In this document: one piece after another, positions 6,804-15,267 of the stretch
Position numbering within the stretch: position 1 is the stretch's first letter
Layout of the letters: each line of letters opens with the position of its first letter
Origin: GCA-2862545 sp047609825
GTDB taxonomy: Bacteria > Myxococcota_A > UBA796 > GCA-2862545
DNA length: 23,225 nt
Direction: 5' to 3'
Assembly (NCBI GenBank): GCA_047609825.1
Contig: JBLFXJ010000094.1
Location: 1 to 23,225 of the forward strand
Program-made: the position numbers and the translations under genes
The notes under the pieces: model-generated
Databases searched by the model: none
The model's input: the letters and a program-made list of their open reading frames with translations, nothing else
What the model was told of the DNA's origin: nothing

Positions 6804-8635
6804 GTTGGTACCTTGTCGAGCGGCTGGCCGTCGGGGGCATGGCGGAGGTCTTCCTCGCCACCGAGCGCACGACGGGCGGCGACAGGTTGGCGGTCGTCAA
6901 GCGCATGCGACCGCAGCTGGCGGCCGATCCGCGTCACCGGGAGATGTTCGCGCAGGAGGCCGCCCTCGCCGGTCGACTCCACCACCCGAACATCGTCACG
7001 CTGCACTCCGCCGACATCCATGATGGTCACCCGTTCATCATCATGGAGTACGTCGATGGTGTCTCGCTCCGCGAGCTGCTGCTCACCGGTGGCGCGAAGG
7101 GACGGCCGCTCCCCGTCGACGTGGTGGTCAACCTACTCGCCCAGGCCTGCGCTGGCGCCCACGCCGCCCACGAGCTGAGCGATGGCGGCGGGCCGATGGG
7201 GCTGGTCCACCGCGACCTCACCCCCCACAACCTGATGGTGACCGACACAGGCACCTTGAAGATCCTCGACTTCGGCATCGCCCACATGGGCACGGATGAA
7301 TCCGACGACGACCCGAATATCCTCAAGGGCAAAGCGCGGTATCTGGCACCTGAGCAGGTCCGGGGCACGCCGGTTGACCGGCGCACGGACGTGTTCACGC
7401 TCGGGGTGGTGGCGTTCGAACTGCTCACCGGTGTGCGGCCGTTCGACCGTGAGTCCGAAGCGGACACATTCGCCGCCATCGCTGCCGGCAAGCCCGCCGA
7501 TCTGCAGGAACTACGCCCAGAGCTGACCCTCGACCTCGTGGCGGCCATCGAGCGGGCCATCGCGCCCGACCTCGCCGACCGGTTCGCCACCGCCGCAGAC
7601 TTCGCAGCGTCGCTTCGCGAGGCGTTCGGTGGGCCAGTGGACCGCGACAGGACCGCCCGCCTCGTGCGCGATCGGGTCGGCGCTACGCTCGCCGGCCGTC
7701 GCATCGTCGTCGAGCGGGCCCTCACCGGCAGCCTGCACCCGCTGGGCCGGTTCGACGCGTTCCGTGCGGCAGACACCGAGGCCGAGGAGCTGGAGCCCGA
7801 CCCCACCGACAGCGAGGTGCGGGAGCTGAACGCCAACATCGAGCCGCAAGGACCACCGCCGACGGCCTGGGCGCAGCCGTTCGCTGCCGGCGGCGTCGGC
7901 GGGCTGGTCGCGGCGCTCGTCGTGGCGCTCCTGGCCAGTCCCGCGCCTACGCCGAGCGGCACCATCGAGGTGTGGACGAGCGGTGACCCGTCGCTCGGAC
8001 GACAGGCGGTAGTGGCGCACCTCACAGCGACCCTCGACCGCCCAGTCGTGCTCGTTCAGTCCCGCGGTGAGCTCGCCGCGGAGGCGCTGGCCACCGGCCG
8101 GGCCGACATCGCCGTGTTGCAGCCGAGCGTGGCCCGGGCCGCCGCCGCCGCAGCGCCCGAGGCGTTCGTGCTGGCAGTGGAGCGCCGCGGGGGGCGCGAT
8201 CGGCACGATGCGGTCCTGCTCGGCCAACACCCGACCATCGCGGAGCACGCGGGCGCATCCCTGTGCCACCTCCAGTCCCGATCCGACGTGAGCTATCACC
8301 TCCCCAGGGCGGCGCTGGCTGCCGCGGGTCTCGACCCCGACCTGGACGTAGATCACCGCTTCCTGGCGGACGAAGAGGCCGTGTTGCGCGATCTCGTCAC
8401 CGGGCGGTGCGGTCTCGGGGCCGTGCACGAGGCCGCCGCCCACCGCGCCGGCGCAGACGTGATTCGGGTCGCAGACCTGGGCGCAGTGCCGAACGACCTG
8501 TGGGTCGTCGGTCCTCGACTGGGCCGCGACACGGCCAAGGCGATCGGCGCAGCCCTGAACACCTTCATCCCTGCGCCAGAGGTCGCCACCGACCCGCTCG
8601 GACTGTCCGGGCTGACCCGGCTACCGGAGCGCTGA
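6800..8635 (+). CDS. membrane Ser/Thr protein kinase with PhnD-like solute-binding domain
   Basis: A 611-residue transmembrane kinase. The Hanks-type catalytic domain covers about 4-275: glycine loop LAVGGMAEVFLA, Lys34 in VVKRM, alpha-C Glu53, HRDLTPHN (137-144), DFG (157-159), APE (183-185). HRDLTPHN instead of HRDLKPEN replaces the usual catalytic-loop Lys by Thr, as in many myxobacterial Pkn kinases. A juxtamembrane linker rich in acidic residues (322-350) precedes one membrane helix (361-380). The exported part (about 386-600) resembles type 2 periplasmic binding proteins, closest to PhnD-type phosphonate/phosphate binders: IEVWTSGDP start, ELAAEALATGRADIAVLQP, and a SRSDVSYHLPRAALAAAGLDP block like the PhnD SxSG...P...L...G motif. 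Inference: it senses a small solute outside the membrane and signals by phosphorylation. It is coupled to pcs upstream. Confidence 0.82.
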   Translation: MSWYLVERLAVGGMAEVFLATERTTGGDRLAVVKRMRPQLAADPRHREMFAQEAALAGRLHHPNIVTLHSADIHDGHPFIIMEYVDGVSLRELLLTGGAKGRPLPVDVVVNLLAQACAGAHAAHELSDGGGPMGLVHRDLTPHNLMVTDTGTLKILDFGIAHMGTDESDDDPNILKGKARYLAPEQVRGTPVDRRTDVFTLGVVAFELLTGVRPFDRESEADTFAAIAAGKPADLQELRPELTLDLVAAIERAIAPDLADRFATAADFAASLREAFGGPVDRDRTARLVRDRVGATLAGRRIVVERALTGSLHPLGRFDAFRAADTEAEELEPDPTDSEVRELNANIEPQGPPPTAWAQPFAAGGVGGLVAALVVALLASPAPTPSGTIEVWTSGDPSLGRQAVVAHLTATLDRPVVLVQSRGELAAEALATGRADIAVLQPSVARAAAAAAPEAFVLAVERRGGRDRHDAVLLGQHPTIAEHAGASLCHLQSRSDVSYHLPRAALAAAGLDPDLDVDHRFLADEEAVLRDLVTGRCGLGAVHEAAAHRAGADVIRVADLGAVPNDLWVVGPRLGRDTAKAIGAALNTFIPAPEVATDPLGLSGLTRLPER

Positions 8636-8644
8636 CACGCTGAT

Positions 8645-9961
8645 CTATTCGGTCTGCTGTTCGAGCAGGAATCGCGCAGCAGCCGCGATGCGCTGGTCCG
8701 GATGCTCCATGAGGGGCCCCACATGGCGCAGGACCGTCGGCGTCGCGTGGTCGCACAGGAGCATCAGCGCAGCCTCCACCTCCGTGACGCGCGCCGCGCT
8801 GGACCAGAACCGCCACCACGGAACCTGCGCTCGGCGCACGATCTCCACGAAGGGTGCATCGTTGAACCCGGGCGCCGCATCCAGCAGACGCTGGAGCTCC
8901 GGCACCCGCTCCTCCCAGTTCGGCAGCGAGAGGAATGTACGCACGGCGGAGGCGGCCTCGTCTGAAGTCAGCGCCTTCGGAGGGGGGCTCGGAAGCCGGT
9001 CTTCGAGGAACTGAAGCCGGGCGTAGCCGGTCGCTTCGGCCGCAGGGTAGGCCGTGCGTCGCGCCAGAACGCTGAGCACGGACCGCGCGGCGGGCCCCGC
9101 GTCGAGATCCCGTTCGTCTCCCGTGCCCACGAGCATGGCGTCGAGCTCGGCCGCCACCGCTGCCATGGATGGCCGCTCCGCAGGCCGAAACGCGATCATC
9201 CGCCGCAGCAGCCCCTGCACGGCACCAGCCTCCACCCCTGGCACGTCCACTCGCCGCACCAGCTCGTCGGCCGATGTCTCGTGCACCTCCAACCCAGCGG
9301 GCAGGAGCATGGGCTTGCCGGTGAGGCAGACGAACAGCGTGACGCCCAGCGCGAACACGTCCGCCCCAGGGGTGTCGTTGCCGGTGCGACGCTCAGGCGC
9401 GTCGTATCCTGCCGAGCCTGCGACGTTGTACAGGCTCTTGGCCCGCCGATCCTGGAAGTCTCCCTTCGCAATACCGAAGTCGAGCAGTTTCACCTCGCCG
9501 CGGTCGGAGAGCATGATGTTCGCGGGCTTCACGTCGCGGTGGATGATCCGCATCGGTTCGTCGGAGGCCCCGACCGCGCTGTGGTACGCGTCGTGCAGTG
9601 CCAGCGCCACCCGCCTGGCCACCTCCATTGTGACGACTCCAGGGAGACGGATCCGCTTGTGCCGCCCCAGGCACAGCTCCTCGAGCGACGCGCCGCGCAC
9701 ATACTCCATCACCATGACGGGCTGGCCATCGTAGTCGAGCAGGTCGTGCACCCGGACGATGTTGTGATGGTCCAGCGTGGCGAGGATGCGGGCCTCGTCG
9801 CGGAACCGGTTGATCGCGGTTGCGTTCGCCAGGTGGTCGCGGCGGAGCACCTTCAGCGCCACGAGCGGCTCACCCTTGCGTGCCCGGTCGCGTGCCACCA
9901 CGACCGCAGCGTAGGCGCCCCGCCCCAACACCTCAACCAGCTGGAACCGGCCCTCGGCCAC
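8645..9961 (-). CDS. soluble Ser/Thr protein kinase with helical C-terminal region
   Basis: A 438-residue Hanks-type kinase with no membrane segment. Catalytic features: glycine loop LGRGAYAAVV (12-21), Lys37 in VALKVL, Glu56, HRDVKPAN (141-148), DFG (161-163), DAPE (187-190). All residues needed for activity are present. After residue 280 comes a helical region without a clear family match; residues 331-437, especially 392-436 (EVEAALMLLCDHATPTVLRHVGPL and on), look like short HEAT/ARM-type helical pairs, possibly a docking domain. GTG at 9961 is chosen because it starts MAEGRFQLVEVLGRG, normal for these kinases, with GGAGAG about 6 bases upstream; the open frame extending to 10129 is not kinase-like. 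It converges on the PhnD-like kinase with only 9 bases between stops. It lies 91 bases downstream of the CobW gene, with possible operator repeats in that gap. Confidence 0.88.
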   Translation of the reverse strand: MAEGRFQLVEVLGRGAYAAVVVARDRARKGEPLVALKVLRRDHLANATAINRFRDEARILATLDHHNIVRVHDLLDYDGQPVMVMEYVRGASLEELCLGRHKRIRLPGVVTMEVARRVALALHDAYHSAVGASDEPMRIIHRDVKPANIMLSDRGEVKLLDFGIAKGDFQDRRAKSLYNVAGSAGYDAPERRTGNDTPGADVFALGVTLFVCLTGKPMLLPAGLEVHETSADELVRRVDVPGVEAGAVQGLLRRMIAFRPAERPSMAAVAAELDAMLVGTGDERDLDAGPAARSVLSVLARRTAYPAAEATGYARLQFLEDRLPSPPPKALTSDEAASAVRTFLSLPNWEERVPELQRLLDAAPGFNDAPFVEIVRRAQVPWWRFWSSAARVTEVEAALMLLCDHATPTVLRHVGPLMEHPDQRIAAAARFLLEQQTE

Positions 9962-10052
9962 GACCCTCTCCGTTCGATGAGGGTACCAACGGGTCCCCCC
10001 GGGTACCAGCACGCTGACCCAAGTTGTCCAGGCGAAGACCGCGGACGACAGC
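9962..10052 (-). promoter_or_regulatory. kinase upstream region with 10-base tandem units
   Basis: Three consecutive 10-base units each begin GGGT (9981-9990, 9991-10000, 10001-10010). The first and third share GGGTACCA, placing two identical sites 20 bases (two helical turns) apart, just upstream of the kinase ribosome-binding site (complement of 9964-9971). This could be an operator or activator site for the kinase gene on the minus strand. No sigma-70 promoter is convincing. Confidence 0.3.
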
Positions 10053-11075
10053 TCAGCCGCTCTTGATCCGAGCGGCGAGCCACGCGGCCTCGACCGCGCT
10101 CCAGTCCGGAGTCGGTGAGGTTGGTGCAAGAATCTCGACCCGTGTATCGGAGCGCCATGCCACCGGCGCCCATCGGACTGCGTCGCTGTCCGCGTTCACG
10201 CCCAACCACCGACCGGCCACCCGGAACACACCCTTCAGCCGCAGGGCGCCGGCTGGCAGTCCAGGGTTGGGGCGGACGATGCCCTGAAGGGCGATCTCGA
10301 GCGCCTCGCGATCGAACACCTCGGTGCGGGGTCGGATCCACCCGCACGAGGCCACGCCATCGGCGCCTCCTTCGAGCCGGGCCGGTGCCACGATCGGGGG
10401 CGCGTCTGGCCGCAGGTCCTGATGCTGTGCGTGCGCAAGCTCTGGGGTACGCTCCGGCCGTGTGCTGGGCGCCAGATCCATCCACGCGGGATCCAGCCGC
10501 CCGAACTCCGTCGTCGCAACCACGGCCTTGGCGGGGAACAGTTGAGCGGCCTCGCGCCGCCAGGCGGTGAGTCGTGTTGCCGCGACGCCGTCACACCGGT
10601 TCGCCACGAGCACGTCCGCGACCGCCACTTGATCGGTGAACGGATCGTCGCCGACGACCGGCGCGATGAGCGACCTGCGCGGGTCCACCAGCGTGATGAC
10701 GGCGCGCCGCGACACCGCATCCCGCAACCCTGGCGCACCGAGCGCGTCCAGCACGGCGGCCGGATGAGCCAGCCCCGTGGGCTCGATGAGCAGCCGGTCG
10801 GGCCGAACCTCGCGGAGCAGGCGCACGAGGCCGAGCTTGAGCGAGATGCCAGCGGTGCAGCAGATGCAGCCCCCCGCGACCTCGCGCACCGCGATTTCAC
10901 CATCGCCGAGCATGGCGCCGTCGATCCCCACGCGACCAAACTCGTTGACCAGCACCGCCCACCGGCCGTCCGCGGGGCGATGGCGAAACAGGTCGAGGAT
11001 CGCGGTGGTCTTTCCGACACCGAGCGTGCCCGTCACCAGGGTGGTCGGCACATCGCGAACTGGGAACCCGGGCAT
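10053..11075 (-). CDS. CobW/G3E-family GTPase, putative metallochaperone
   Basis: A 340-residue COG0523 (CobW/YjiA/ZNG1) P-loop GTPase, a family that inserts or handles Zn, Co or other metal ions in the cytoplasm. Motifs: Walker A GTLGVGKTT (16-24), NEFG (44-47), metal-binding GGCICC (68-73, the CxCC site), EPTG (98-101), and NRCD (159-162) in place of the NKxD guanine-specificity motif. A His-bearing linker (HAQHQD, 215-220) precedes the C-terminal CobW_C-like domain (about 243-317, ending VEILAP). The target metal and client are not evident, and there is no Zur-box or cobalamin riboswitch that I can see upstream. ATG at 11075 has GGGA 7 bases upstream; GTG at 11081 would add two residues. 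It is divergent from the tricorn gene with only 42 bases between starts. Confidence 0.9.
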   Translation of the reverse strand: MPGFPVRDVPTTLVTGTLGVGKTTAILDLFRHRPADGRWAVLVNEFGRVGIDGAMLGDGEIAVREVAGGCICCTAGISLKLGLVRLLREVRPDRLLIEPTGLAHPAAVLDALGAPGLRDAVSRRAVITLVDPRRSLIAPVVGDDPFTDQVAVADVLVANRCDGVAATRLTAWRREAAQLFPAKAVVATTEFGRLDPAWMDLAPSTRPERTPELAHAQHQDLRPDAPPIVAPARLEGGADGVASCGWIRPRTEVFDREALEIALQGIVRPNPGLPAGALRLKGVFRVAGRWLGVNADSDAVRWAPVAWRSDTRVEILAPTSPTPDWSAVEAAWLAARIKSG

Positions 11076-11117
11076 CGGCACATCCCTGAAGCTAGGTTGT
11101 ACGACTGTGGAGCGTGT
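11076..11117. promoter_or_regulatory. short divergent start region, CobW / tricorn
   Basis: Only 42 bases separate two outward-facing start codons, so at least one promoter must lie inside the opposite coding sequence, or transcripts overlap. The plus-strand gene has GGAG (11109-11112) 5 bases before its ATG. No metal-regulator palindrome is visible. Confidence 0.35.
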
Positions 11118-14100
11118 ATGCCGACCTGGTGCTCGAACCCGTCTGTTCACGACGACACCGTCCTGTTCGTCGCCGAAGACGACATCTGGTCGGTGCCCCT
11201 GTCGGGCGGTGTGCCCCGGCGTCTCACAGCTGAGGCGGGCCTGGTGTCGACGCCACTCGCCTCGCCCGACGGTGCATGGATCGCCGTCGCGCACAGCGTC
11301 GGGGGCGCCGCGGAGGTGCACGTGATGCCCGGAGCGGGTGGGCCCCTGCGGCGCATCACGTGGCATGGCGATGCCAGCGCGGTGCGAGCGTGGCATCCCG
11401 ACGGCCGGATCGTGTACACCACAGCAGCCGGGCAGCCGTCCGCCAAACACCGTTGCCTGCATGCGGTGGATCCGTCGGGCGGACCTTCATCCTCGTTCGA
11501 CGTCGGCCCCGGGGAGGGGGTGGCGTTCGGGCCCGGTGGTGCCACCGCGTTGTGCCGTCATCAAGACGATCCCGCCCGCTGGAAACGGTACCGCGGGGGA
11601 CGGGTGGGCGAGCTGTGGGTCGACGTGGACGCCAGCGGCAGCTTCCGGCGCCTCGACCTCCCCGGCAACGTGGCCCGCCCGATGTGGATCGGAGACCGCC
11701 TGTGGTTCGTGAGCGACGCAGACGGCACCGGCAACCTGTGGTCCGTGCGCCCAGACGGCACCGATCGACACCAGCACACGGCCTACACCGGCGCGTATGT
11801 GCGCCACCCGTCCACCGACGGCCGCACGGTGGTGTTCACCCGAGATGGCGAGCTGAACCGGCTCGACACCACCACTGGCAGGGCAGAGGTGATCACGGTG
11901 GCCCCCGTCGGGGGGCGCTCCGAGGAGGCTGGCCGGAGCGCGGATGCCTCCCACTGGCTGGAGGACGCCGACCTGCACCCCAAGGGCCACCGCGTCGCGC
12001 TGACCACCCGCGGGCGACTGTTCACGGGTGGGTGCGAACATGGCCCGGTACGACAGCTCGGCGTGCGTGACGGCGTGCGCTACCGCGTGCCTCGCTGGCT
12101 CCCCAATGGGTATGGCCTGGTGGTCGTCTCGGACGAAGGCGGGTCCGAGGCGCTGGAAGTGCGCTCCGTCGACGCGGGCGCGGTGCGACGCCTCGACGCG
12201 GAGATCGGACGGGTGATCGAGCTGGAGGCGTCCCCCGACGGCGAGCGGGTCGCGTTCACCAACCACCGCTACGAGGTCGGTGTGGTGTCGCTCGCGGACG
12301 GCGCGGTTCGGGTGCTGGACCGGGGACGGTTCGGGCGGATCGTCGGCATCACCTGGTCATCGGATGGGCGCTGGCTGGCATGGTCCCGCGCCGAGGCACC
12401 GATGGGTGCCGCAGCGCGCATCCGCGCAGCCCTCATGCCGGACGGCGAGCCCATCGACGTGACCGACGGCACGCAGCGCGACGTGCGGCCCAGCTTCGAC
12501 CCCGACGGCAAGTATCTGTACTTCCTGTCTGCCCGGGAGCTCGATCCGGTCACTGACAGCGTCTACTTCGACTATTCGTTCCCGCTCGGCATGCGCCCAT
12601 GGGTGGCCGTGCTCGCCGAGGATGGCCGTCACCCGTTCCGGCCCGAGCCCCGCCCACCCCGCAAGCCGCCCGGCCCCCGCGCACCGAAGCGGCCGCCCAC
12701 GACACACGTGGATCCGCAAGGTCTCACCGACCGGATCGTGCGCTTTCCACTGAATGAGTCGATCTACACCGATGTGCAGGGGCTGCCGGGCGGCTGGGTG
12801 CTGCTCAGCCGCCGAGGCGCGAGGGGCGCGCTCGACCGTGCCTGGTTCGACGCGGGGCCCCCTCCCGCTCATGACACCCTCATCGCCTGGAGCTTCGAGA
12901 CGCAGGAAGCCAAGCTCCTCCACCCGAGGACCACGTCATTCCGGGTCGCCGCGAATGGCGAGACGGTGCTCGCGCGCCGAGGGGACCGCCTGCGCGTGTT
13001 TCCCTCCGACGTCGACAAGGCGACCAAGGGTCCCCTCGCCACCAACCGCACCCAGCCCCCGCGGCGCGCCGGCTGGATCGACCTCGGTCGGGTGCGCCTG
13101 CGCATCCGACCGCGCGAGGACTGGCGCCAGATGGCTCGAGAGGCCTGGCGGCTGATGCGGCAGCACTTCTGGCGTGCCGACCTCGGCGGCGTGGACTGGG
13201 ATGGGCTGTGGGAGCGATATGCTCCGCTCCTCGACCGAATCGCCACACGCAGCGACCTCAACGAGTGGCTGTGGCTGCTCCAGGGCGAGTTGGGCACCAG
13301 CCATGCCTACGCCATGGGCGGCGAGCGTCCGCGTCAGCGGCGACAGACCGTCGGTCGCCTCGGCGCGAGGATGGAGTGGGACGCCGCGGTACAGGCGTGG
13401 CAGGTCGCCCATGTGTTCCGGGGCGAGCCGGGCGACCCCAAGGCCAGCTCACCCCTCATCGCCGTCGGTGCCGGCGTCCGGGCGGGCGACCACATCCTGG
13501 AGGTCGATGGCGTGCCCCTGGATGCGCAGACGCCGCCGTCGTCCGCGCTCGTGGACCGGGCGGGTCAGCCGACCGTGTTGAGTGTGAGGCGCGGGGATCG
13601 CCCAGCGCGCGAAGTGACCGTGGTGCCGCTCCATGATGACCGGCCTGCGGTGTACCGAGACTGGGTGTTGCGCAACCGGGCCACGGTGCGCGAGGTCAGC
13701 GAAGGTCGATGCGGATACCTGCACGTCCCGAACATGGGCACGAGCGGCTTTGCCGCATTCCATCGCGACTTCAAGCTCGAGTGCGCGTTCGATGCGCTGA
13801 TCGTCGATGTGCGGTTCAACGGCGGTGGACATGTCTCCCAGCTCCTGCTGGACAAGCTGTCGCGCCGACGGCTGGGCTGGAAGGTGGAGCGGTGGGGAGA
13901 CGCCTTCCCCTACCCGGCGTACGCGCGGAGCGGTCCCGCGGTGTGCCTCACCGACGCATACGCAGGGTCAGATGGCGACATCTTCAGCCATGCCTGGCGT
14001 GCGCTCGGACTCGGGCCGTTGATCGGCACCCGCACCTGGGGCGGCGTCGTGGGAATCTGGCCTCGATTCCGGACCATCGACCGCGGGCTCGTCACCCAGC

Positions 14101-14327
14101 CGGAGTTCGCGAGCTGGTGGGAAGACGTCGGGTTCGGGATGGAGAACCAAGGTGTAACGCCAGATATCGAGGTTCAGCTGACGCCGATGCACCATCGGGA
14201 CGGCCGTGACCCTCAGCTCGAACGGGCGCTGTCGGAGGTGCTTACGGCGCTCGCGGAGTCGCCGCCTTCCCCTCCGCCGACGGCGCCGGGACGAACGCCA
14301 GGATCGTCTCCGGGTGCTGATCGGTGA
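11118..14327 (+). CDS. tricorn protease homologue (family S41)
   Basis: A 1069-residue cytoplasmic peptidase of the tricorn type, which in characterised members trims oligopeptides released by other proteases. Order: two beta-propeller regions (about 1-300 and 300-640, with repeats such as ASPDGAW, WHPDGRIVY, SFDPDGKYLYFLS), a C1 helical domain (about 668-735), a PDZ domain (about 742-842, GVRAGDHILEVDGVPL) and the S41 core. The active site is complete: His729 in GTSHAY, nucleophile Ser951 in AGSDGD, Glu1009 in GMENQGV. His-to-Ser and Ser-to-Glu distances (222 and 58) match Thermoplasma tricorn (219 and 58). A Pro/Arg-rich insertion lies at about 508-531. There is no signal peptide. ATG at 11118 has GGAG 5 bases upstream; the open frame before it is shadow of the CobW gene. 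Its 3' end overlaps the convergent lipoprotein gene by 86 bases. Confidence 0.92.
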   Translation: MPTWCSNPSVHDDTVLFVAEDDIWSVPLSGGVPRRLTAEAGLVSTPLASPDGAWIAVAHSVGGAAEVHVMPGAGGPLRRITWHGDASAVRAWHPDGRIVYTTAAGQPSAKHRCLHAVDPSGGPSSSFDVGPGEGVAFGPGGATALCRHQDDPARWKRYRGGRVGELWVDVDASGSFRRLDLPGNVARPMWIGDRLWFVSDADGTGNLWSVRPDGTDRHQHTAYTGAYVRHPSTDGRTVVFTRDGELNRLDTTTGRAEVITVAPVGGRSEEAGRSADASHWLEDADLHPKGHRVALTTRGRLFTGGCEHGPVRQLGVRDGVRYRVPRWLPNGYGLVVVSDEGGSEALEVRSVDAGAVRRLDAEIGRVIELEASPDGERVAFTNHRYEVGVVSLADGAVRVLDRGRFGRIVGITWSSDGRWLAWSRAEAPMGAAARIRAALMPDGEPIDVTDGTQRDVRPSFDPDGKYLYFLSARELDPVTDSVYFDYSFPLGMRPWVAVLAEDGRHPFRPEPRPPRKPPGPRAPKRPPTTHVDPQGLTDRIVRFPLNESIYTDVQGLPGGWVLLSRRGARGALDRAWFDAGPPPAHDTLIAWSFETQEAKLLHPRTTSFRVAANGETVLARRGDRLRVFPSDVDKATKGPLATNRTQPPRRAGWIDLGRVRLRIRPREDWRQMAREAWRLMRQHFWRADLGGVDWDGLWERYAPLLDRIATRSDLNEWLWLLQGELGTSHAYAMGGERPRQRRQTVGRLGARMEWDAAVQAWQVAHVFRGEPGDPKASSPLIAVGAGVRAGDHILEVDGVPLDAQTPPSSALVDRAGQPTVLSVRRGDRPAREVTVVPLHDDRPAVYRDWVLRNRATVREVSEGRCGYLHVPNMGTSGFAAFHRDFKLECAFDALIVDVRFNGGGHVSQLLLDKLSRRRLGWKVERWGDAFPYPAYARSGPAVCLTDAYAGSDGDIFSHAWRALGLGPLIGTRTWGGVVGIWPRFRTIDRGLVTQPEFASWWEDVGFGMENQGVTPDIEVQLTPMHHRDGRDPQLERALSEVLTALAESPPSPPPTAPGRTPGSSPGADR

Positions 14328-15267
14328 CAACAAGCCAGCCGCGGTCGTCGAGGCGTGCGATGCCCTCCCAGTTCCGCGATGGGCCATCAAGGGTGATGTA
14401 GATCGGCGGCCCAGCCATGGTGATCGGCGGGCCAATCGAGAGCTGCAGGATGCGCTCGACCTTCCACGCGCCGGCGTGGCTCGGGCCCACACCCCAGGCC
14501 TGCGCCACCGTGTCGCGCGTGGTGCGCAGCCCCACGTCGTCACTCCAGAGGTAATTCACCACCTCGAACCGCCCGGAGTGGGCTGCTGTGGCATCTGTCA
14601 CCCGGTACGGGATCACGGGCATCGGCACCACCCCTCCCGGAACCGGGCGCGGCGGAGCGTCGGGCGCAAGGGAACGCGGATCCTCGAACCTACGCGCGAA
14701 TGCCCGCGTCGCGATCGGAGGCCCGTTGAGCTCGTGCATCGACCACACGTCGTGGCCGACCACCACGATGGCCTCGTCGCTCTTGTTCGTGACCTCGGAC
14801 GTGGCCTCGATGGCCGTGGCGAGCGCGGGCCACAGCTCGATTCGGGCGCCAACGAGTCTGCCCGGCACCATGTAGCCACCGTGCGGCCGACGCTCCGCCG
14901 TCACCCACACATGCTCGCCGCTGATCGCGATGGCCTCCAAACCGTCGTAGCCGTCCAGGTCGACCAGGCCAGGCGCCTGGAGCGGCCACGGCGCGGGCTC
15001 GATGGGGGCTCCCTCGTCGATGGCCCGCTCGATGGCCGTGCGTGGAACGGTCCACACCCGACACTGTTCGCCCGCCTTGCACTCCGGCAGCAGCACCAAC
15101 ATCCGGCCGGCCCAGGCCAAGCCGCTGAACTGCTGATCGGCATCGTTTGCGTCCCCAACGATGCCCAGCCGCACCGGAGAGACCTCGACGGCGTCCGTGG
15201 ACCAGGACGGCGGGGTGGCGCCGGGTCCAGTACAGGCGATCAATGTGAACAGCACCGACACAGCCAT
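14242..15267 (-). CDS. phytase-like beta-propeller lipoprotein
   Basis: A 341-residue lipoprotein with signal MAVSVLFTLIAC (lipobox LIAC, Cys12). The mature part looks like an all-beta propeller of the esterase-like/phytase-like group: it opens with a FSGLAWAGRMLVLLPE blade, has DGLEAIAISGEHVWVTAE (a Glu-containing blade typical of that fold), and closes with NWEGIARLDDRGWLVVTDQ, a pattern seen in PF13449-type proteins. Enzymatic function is uncertain; many homologues are annotated only by fold. ATG at 15267 is fixed by the lipoprotein signal, though no good Shine-Dalgarno precedes it. The last 28 codons lie opposite the 3' end of the tricorn gene. Confidence 0.7.
   Translation of the reverse strand: MAVSVLFTLIACTGPGATPPSWSTDAVEVSPVRLGIVGDANDADQQFSGLAWAGRMLVLLPECKAGEQCRVWTVPRTAIERAIDEGAPIEPAPWPLQAPGLVDLDGYDGLEAIAISGEHVWVTAERRPHGGYMVPGRLVGARIELWPALATAIEATSEVTNKSDEAIVVVGHDVWSMHELNGPPIATRAFARRFEDPRSLAPDAPPRPVPGGVVPMPVIPYRVTDATAAHSGRFEVVNYLWSDDVGLRTTRDTVAQAWGVGPSHAGAWKVERILQLSIGPPITMAGPPIYITLDGPSRNWEGIARLDDRGWLVVTDQHPETILAFVPAPSAEGKAATPRAP

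Noticed and set aside
11076..11117. Zur-type or cobalamin control of the CobW GTPase
   Set aside because: The 42-base gap has no AT-rich palindrome of the Zur type and is too short for a cobalamin riboswitch.
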